50,122 nt of DNA, from NCBI GenBank assembly GCA_025354565.1, contig JANXMQ010000066.1, forward strand, positions 1 through 50,122. The letters are read 5' to 3'. Each line of letters starts with the position of its first letter. Position 1 is the first letter of the stretch. Made by a program: the position numbers and the translations under genes. Positions 46,192 through 50,122 of this stretch are shown in pieces. The notes under the pieces are model-generated. The model saw nothing but the letters and a program-made list of their open reading frames with translations, did not search any database and was not told where the DNA came from. The DNA is from Akkermansiaceae bacterium (GTDB taxonomy: Bacteria; Verrucomicrobiota; Verrucomicrobiia; Verrucomicrobiales; Akkermansiaceae).

Positions 46192-48492
46192 CTATTTCAT
46201 CAATTCCGCTGCAGTCCACGCTTTGCCGGCCCGGCCCTTGGTCGCCTCGCGCTGGTGCTTGAAGACCGCCTCGGGAACCGCTGCCGCTTGGTTGGTCCAG
46301 GTGTTGCGAATGTAGGTCGCGATGTCGGCCAGCGTTTGGTCGGTCATGGTGGGATTCATATACAGGCCGGGCATGTCCGCTTCCGGTTTGTAGTTTTCAC
46401 CATCGACGGTGACGGCACCTGTTAGTCCGTGCAGTAAAATACTGGCCAAGATTTCCGGCTTGCCGGTCACCCACTGCGAGGCGTCGAGCGGCGGGCCGAG
46501 ATTGGGCATCCCCGCGCCATCGCTGCCGTGACAACCGAAGCAGGCGGCCTCGCCATTGAACAAGGCTTTGCCTCGCTCGTATGAGGCCAATTCCGGTCCC
46601 TTCAAACCGGATGTTGCGGGCCCGTCCGGTTGCTTGTCCTTGCTGCCTTGGGCCAGCCATTCCAGCAATTGAGGATCTTTCATGGCCTGCATTTGAGAGT
46701 CACGAAATTCGTTTTCATGATGATCCAAGCCGGAAACCGCCGCCTCGCGGAGAAAGCTGATTTTACCCTGGGTCTTGAGTAATCCGGCCAACCGGGAAAA
46801 GGCCTTGGCGGTGCCCAAGGGACCCAGCGCGCGGGCGAGATAAGGGGCCACTTCCGGTGCCGCCGGATTCACGGCTAACAGCGTGGGTTCCAATTTTGCC
46901 AGTTCTGAGGGTGCGAGGCGGGTGCTGGCCCAGAGCGCGGAGGACTGGAGCTTCGCATCGCTGCTTTGGATCGCGTCAGACAAATTTTCGGCTTTCAAGG
47001 CGCCCATGCCTTCGAGCGTCCAGATGGCGTGGATCCGCGCCAGCGTCGAACCACCTACTGTTAGCTTGGCCAGATAGGGAACCGTGGTGGCATCCTTGCG
47101 ACTGACCAAGAGGCGCTGGGCAGTCTCGCGCTGCCAAGCATTCGGGTGCATGAGGACTTTCACCAAATCGAGGCCTTGGAGCGCGGCGAGGTTTTTCAGG
47201 GTTTCCAATTTCCCGTTAGTGCTTCTGATCCGATAGATCCGACCAAAGCCGGTGGCCGGTTTTTCCAATCCACGACTGAGCGTCTGGCTCCTGAGATAGG
47301 GGGTCATGTAGGTCTTGTGCTGGATGATGCCGTGATACATATCCAACAGATAGAGCGAGCCATCCGGCGCGGTGTAGGCATTGACCGGGCGGAAGCGTTC
47401 GTCAGTCGAGGCCAGGAATTCACTCTCACCCAGCGGGTGCTCGCCGGTGAGTTTGCCGTCTTTCGCGACGATGCGGATGGCCTTGACCAGATTCGCGACG
47501 GGTTCCGTGGTGAAGGCGGTGCCATACCACTCCGGCGGAAAATTCGTCCCACGATAGACCGTCATGCCCGCCGCTGCGGTGGTATTGATGAGTTTGAAGG
47601 TCTGCGGGTCCAGCGTGTCGCTGCCGAAACCATGGGCTTTTGAAATGTAGCCACGGTTGACTGCCGGGGTGACGCGGGCCGGCCAGACCCGGTTGCTACC
47701 GAGCTGCGTGGAGTCCTTGAGTTTCATTTTAACACCGGGATTTCCTTGAAGCAGATTCGGCGCTAACAGATCACCGAACAGCAGGGTCGAATTGTTATTG
47801 TGATAGAGATGGCCGAAGTCGTCGCGGGCGATCCCCCATTGGCCGCGAAATGAAGTAGGTTCGATTTCCCAATGATCGCCCACACGCTGAATCCGCCTGT
47901 CCGATTTCGCCAGATAGTAGCGGTTGTCGAGATTGGCTAACAGTCCGTTAGGCTTGTGCTCGACGTTGCCCGCAGCGACGATTTTTGTATCAAGCGGCTG
48001 CGGCTCACCAAGCGGCACATCGCCACTGCGCTTGACCCAGCACAAGCGTTTATCGTCCATGAACAGCACGCCGTCTTCGAACACGGTGAGCGCGCGGGGC
48101 AACAACAGTTTATCAAGGAAAACCGTGCGTTTGTCGGCCTTTCCATCATGGTCCGTGTCCTCGAGGATAACGATTCGGCCCTGAGGATCGCCCTCGCCCT
48201 TGCCATCGATGTCCGGCATGTAGCCGAGCATTTCACAGACCCACATCCGACCCGTAGAGTCGAAGTCCAAGCAGACCGGACTATCCACGAGCGGCTCGGC
48301 AGCCACCGCTTCGATGACAAAGCCGGGGGCCAACCGAAAGGTTTTCAAGGCCTGCGCCAGCGGCAGCACCGGGCTGGGCGGGATCAGTTTTTCTGGGACA
48401 ACCGATTCCATGCGATTGCCCTCTTGATCGCCATGTTTCGCGGCAACAATGAGTGAGCAAAGCAACGACAGAATGAACAATCTTTTGAACAT
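46192..48492 (-). CDS. PVC-type membrane-bound dehydrogenase with heme-binding domain
   Basis: 766 residues from MFKRLFILSLLCSLIVAAK at 48492. The N-terminal half is a beta-propeller (FVIEAVAAEPLVDSPVCLDF, RMWVCEMLGYMPDI, GRIVILEDTDHDGKAD) of the kind called PVC-type or Pirellula/Verrucomicrobium dehydrogenase. A HEAT-like helical middle follows. The C-terminal cytochrome c domain has CFGCH at 651-655 and a likely Met ligand in MPNLGPPLD. It should oxidise a sugar or alcohol and pass electrons to the respiratory chain from outside the membrane. It begins 72 bp after the rsmH stop. Confidence 0.9.
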   Translation of the reverse strand: MFKRLFILSLLCSLIVAAKHGDQEGNRMESVVPEKLIPPSPVLPLAQALKTFRLAPGFVIEAVAAEPLVDSPVCLDFDSTGRMWVCEMLGYMPDIDGKGEGDPQGRIVILEDTDHDGKADKRTVFLDKLLLPRALTVFEDGVLFMDDKRLCWVKRSGDVPLGEPQPLDTKIVAAGNVEHKPNGLLANLDNRYYLAKSDRRIQRVGDHWEIEPTSFRGQWGIARDDFGHLYHNNNSTLLFGDLLAPNLLQGNPGVKMKLKDSTQLGSNRVWPARVTPAVNRGYISKAHGFGSDTLDPQTFKLINTTAAAGMTVYRGTNFPPEWYGTAFTTEPVANLVKAIRIVAKDGKLTGEHPLGESEFLASTDERFRPVNAYTAPDGSLYLLDMYHGIIQHKTYMTPYLRSQTLSRGLEKPATGFGRIYRIRSTNGKLETLKNLAALQGLDLVKVLMHPNAWQRETAQRLLVSRKDATTVPYLAKLTVGGSTLARIHAIWTLEGMGALKAENLSDAIQSSDAKLQSSALWASTRLAPSELAKLEPTLLAVNPAAPEVAPYLARALGPLGTAKAFSRLAGLLKTQGKISFLREAAVSGLDHHENEFRDSQMQAMKDPQLLEWLAQGSKDKQPDGPATSGLKGPELASYERGKALFNGEAACFGCHGSDGAGMPNLGPPLDASQWVTGKPEILASILLHGLTGAVTVDGENYKPEADMPGLYMNPTMTDQTLADIATYIRNTWTNQAAAVPEAVFKHQREATKGRAGKAWTAAELMK

Positions 48493-48564
48493 GGTTGAAA
48501 TGGATATGATGTCGGCCAGCAAACTATTCTGCGAATTTATCGAGCATGGGCACTTTTCAAGTCG

Positions 48565-49593
48565 TTATGCACGAATCGCCCAGCGCAATTTGGCAGCGCT
48601 GCTGCGGGGATTCAGTCGGCGTTCCTCGGGGCTGGCCGTCAGCGGTCCCTCACATGTTGTAGCGAACAGGCCATCGCGGACACCGGCCTTAAGTGCCTGT
48701 TTTACCCTTCGATCCTCGCCCGAGTGGAAAGTAAGAATGGCCACCCGACCGCCGGGTTTCAGGCACTCTGGCAGCGTGCGCAAAAAGGCATCGAGCGCGG
48801 AAAATTCCTCGTTCACTGCGATTCTAACCGCCTGAAACACCCGGCGCACCGTCAGTTCACGCACGTCTTCATCGCTCACCCGGATCGCCTCGCGAATCGC
48901 ATGGGCGAAGGCAAGGGTATCGGGAAAATGGCGACCCGCGAGTGCCTCGGCGAGAGATTCCGCGCGGGGTTCGTCGGCGTGTTCATGCAGGGCTGCTGCC
49001 AGTTTCACCACACTCACCTTCGCCAGCCAATCGGCGGCGGATTGTCCGCGCTCTGGATTCATTCGCATGTCGAGCGGGCCGGCGGTTTTGAAACTGAAGC
49101 CGCGTGCAGGATCGTCGAACTGCATTGAGGAGCATCCGAGATCGGCGAATATGAAATCCACACCCGCCAAACTGCGCTCGGTTAGAATTTTAGCGAGTCC
49201 GGCGTAGTTGGATCTAACAGCCTCGAAACAATCATCGCCGAAGCGGGTATTTCGCAGACGGGCCAGGGTTTTCGGCATTTCTAACGGATCGACATCCAGT
49301 CCGATAAGTTTCCCGTTAGGTGAAATTGCCCTGAGGATTCGCAAAGCGTGGCCGCCATAGCCGAGGGTGGCATCCACGCCGGTCATGCCGGGCTCGAGGC
49401 CCAACGCATTAAGGCACTCCGCCACCATGATCGGCAGGTGCGAACCTGCGGGAGTTTTCCCGGAAGCGATTACTTTAGCGACCGTCTCGCCATATCGCGC
49501 CGGGTCATGCTCCTTGTATTTGTCCTCGAAACGCCGGGGATTTTTTCCGCTGTAGCGCTTGCGGCGCCGCGGGCGCGGGGCTTCCTCGCTCAC
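48565..49593 (-). CDS. rsmH: 16S rRNA (cytosine1402-N4)-methyltransferase RsmH
   Basis: 342 residues. RsmH methylates N4 of C1402 in 16S rRNA. After a basic N-terminal extension (RPRRRKRYSGKNPRRFEDKY), unusual in length, the conserved core begins PIMVAECLNALGL, then VDATLGYGGHALRIL, GLDVDPLEM, DLGCSSMQFDDPARGFSF and GRVAILTFHSGEDRRVK. The end, NPRSSAAKLRWAIRA, is typical. In most bacteria rsmH leads the dcw division cluster; here ftsL, ftsI and the mur genes are not next to it. Its start overlaps the stop of the MazG-like gene by 4 bp. Confidence 0.95.
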   Translation of the reverse strand: MSEEAPRPRRRKRYSGKNPRRFEDKYKEHDPARYGETVAKVIASGKTPAGSHLPIMVAECLNALGLEPGMTGVDATLGYGGHALRILRAISPNGKLIGLDVDPLEMPKTLARLRNTRFGDDCFEAVRSNYAGLAKILTERSLAGVDFIFADLGCSSMQFDDPARGFSFKTAGPLDMRMNPERGQSAADWLAKVSVVKLAAALHEHADEPRAESLAEALAGRHFPDTLAFAHAIREAIRVSDEDVRELTVRRVFQAVRIAVNEEFSALDAFLRTLPECLKPGGRVAILTFHSGEDRRVKQALKAGVRDGLFATTCEGPLTASPEERRLNPRSSAAKLRWAIRA

Positions 49594-49940
49594 AGTTCGG
49601 AGTATTTCAGGTTATTGCCCCGCGATTTTTCAACCGGATAGCGCACCTCGTTGCGGGCGATTTTAGCCTCCATCACATCCCCAAGCTTGTAGCCCAGATT
49701 ATCGGCGAATTCGAACAACAGGATCGCGACATCGGCAATTTCCGAGGCGATTTCATCGCGGTGTTCCACCAACCGCCGTTCAATCTGTTCGTTCTGCTGC
49801 CAGACGAAATGCTGCATCAACTCACCTGCCTCGGCATTGATGGCGACGGCGAGATCCTTCGCGTTGTGGAATTTCCGCCACTCGCGGGCATCCACAAAGG
49901 TTTGAATCTTGGCTGTTAGTTCGGCTATGGAATCGCTCAT
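49590..49940 (-). CDS. MazG-like nucleotide pyrophosphohydrolase
   Basis: 116 residues. The metal-binding helices are visible: INAEAGELMQHFVW (ExxE type) and EIASEIADVAILLFEFAD (ExxD type), the signature of the small all-alpha NTP pyrophosphohydrolases, which remove non-canonical or excess nucleotides such as dCTP derivatives. Full length for the single-domain type. It is translationally coupled to rsmH (ATGA-type overlap at 49590-49593). Confidence 0.9.
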   Translation of the reverse strand: MSDSIAELTAKIQTFVDAREWRKFHNAKDLAVAINAEAGELMQHFVWQQNEQIERRLVEHRDEIASEIADVAILLFEFADNLGYKLGDVMEAKIARNEVRYPVEKSRGNNLKYSEL

Positions 49941-49974
49941 GGCGAGGTTTTAGACAAGTCGTGCGTCATGGGCG

Positions 49975-50122
49975 AGAATTTATAGCCTCCTCCGCTAAAT
50001 CCGTGGGTAAAACCGGGGGCTAACCGCCGCGAAGCGGCGTGAGCCTCTTGAAAGTTGTCCACGACAGACCGCTTCGAGAATGGGTCTGTAACTCGTCGGA
50101 GAAGTGGACTGTTGTGGGCAAC
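49975..50122. other. Terminal gap with inverted repeats
   Basis: CGCCGC-GAA-GCGGCG lies at about 50028-50042. Further right, ACAGACC (50064-50070) pairs with GGTCTGT (50083-50089), and GTCCAC (50057-50062) with GTGGAC (50104-50109). The window ends before the structure can be judged. No coding region is seen. Confidence 0.45.

Noticed and set aside
45854-46219. 121-codon minus-strand frame in the 400-bp gap
   Set aside because: It overlaps the end of the dehydrogenase gene, has no motif, and its composition is not gene-like.
50053-50070. TTGTCCACGACAGA resembles the 3' part of RNase P RNA
   Set aside because: The following conserved CCGGCTTA is absent and there is no 5' half upstream, where rsmH and the MazG-like gene lie. 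Probably chance.

Overview
The window looks like chromosomal DNA of a Verrucomicrobiota bacterium, probably order Verrucomicrobiales. This rests on gene content: a PVC-type dehydrogenase/cytochrome with a CFGCH heme site, an ECF sigma and membrane anti-sigma pair of the Rhodopirellula/Verrucomicrobium kind, many secreted proteins without named families, pseudopilin cassettes, and two copies of a TGTTC-N4-GAACA-type LexA operator. No rRNA, convincing tRNA, CRISPR array or transposase was found.

Bases 1-6.8 kb look like an acquired or phage-derived island: a gene tail, ssb, then eight minus-strand genes, most unrecognised, with a DNA methyltransferase near the end. Spacers here are odd: GC hairpins with an AAGGAG flank, a shared GCATTCATTC block, and 4-, 7- and 9-base tandem repeats.

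7-18 kb carries housekeeping and signalling genes: an MBL-fold hydrolase, sigma/anti-sigma, a Gfo/Idh-type oxidoreductase, secreted proteins, a RhuM remnant, a prepilin and creBC. creB is preceded by three TTCAY repeats at 11 bp period, like the E. coli cre tag.

18-24.5 kb is a pseudopilin locus in two minus-strand blocks: three secreted proteins, then three pseudopilin-like proteins joined by ATGA overlaps. One opposite-strand secreted-protein gene lies between the blocks. A multi-hairpin segment precedes the first gene.

24.7-29.8 kb holds a beta-barrel-type secreted protein, mutL, a membrane-anchored protein and ftsY. 30-34.8 kb is a compact operon DUF3570-apbE-TlpA-DUF4266 followed by two tandem 262-residue Ig-like proteins. 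These share an unusual N-terminus ending in DSIAGAS, which resembles an ApbE flavinylation site. I regard this as the best candidate for an undescribed system.

34.9-43 kb has a methyltransferase, then an envelope operon: an intact HtrA-like protease, a degenerate HtrA-like protein with an internal PDZ domain, a DUF3142 lipoprotein, a large secreted helical protein and a lyase-like enzyme. 43-45 kb is a radical-SAM/DUF4130 DNA repair pair under apparent tandem LexA boxes. The window ends with an EF-hand protein, the PVC dehydrogenase, rsmH and a MazG-like pyrophosphohydrolase.

All family names come from motif recognition by eye; no search was run.
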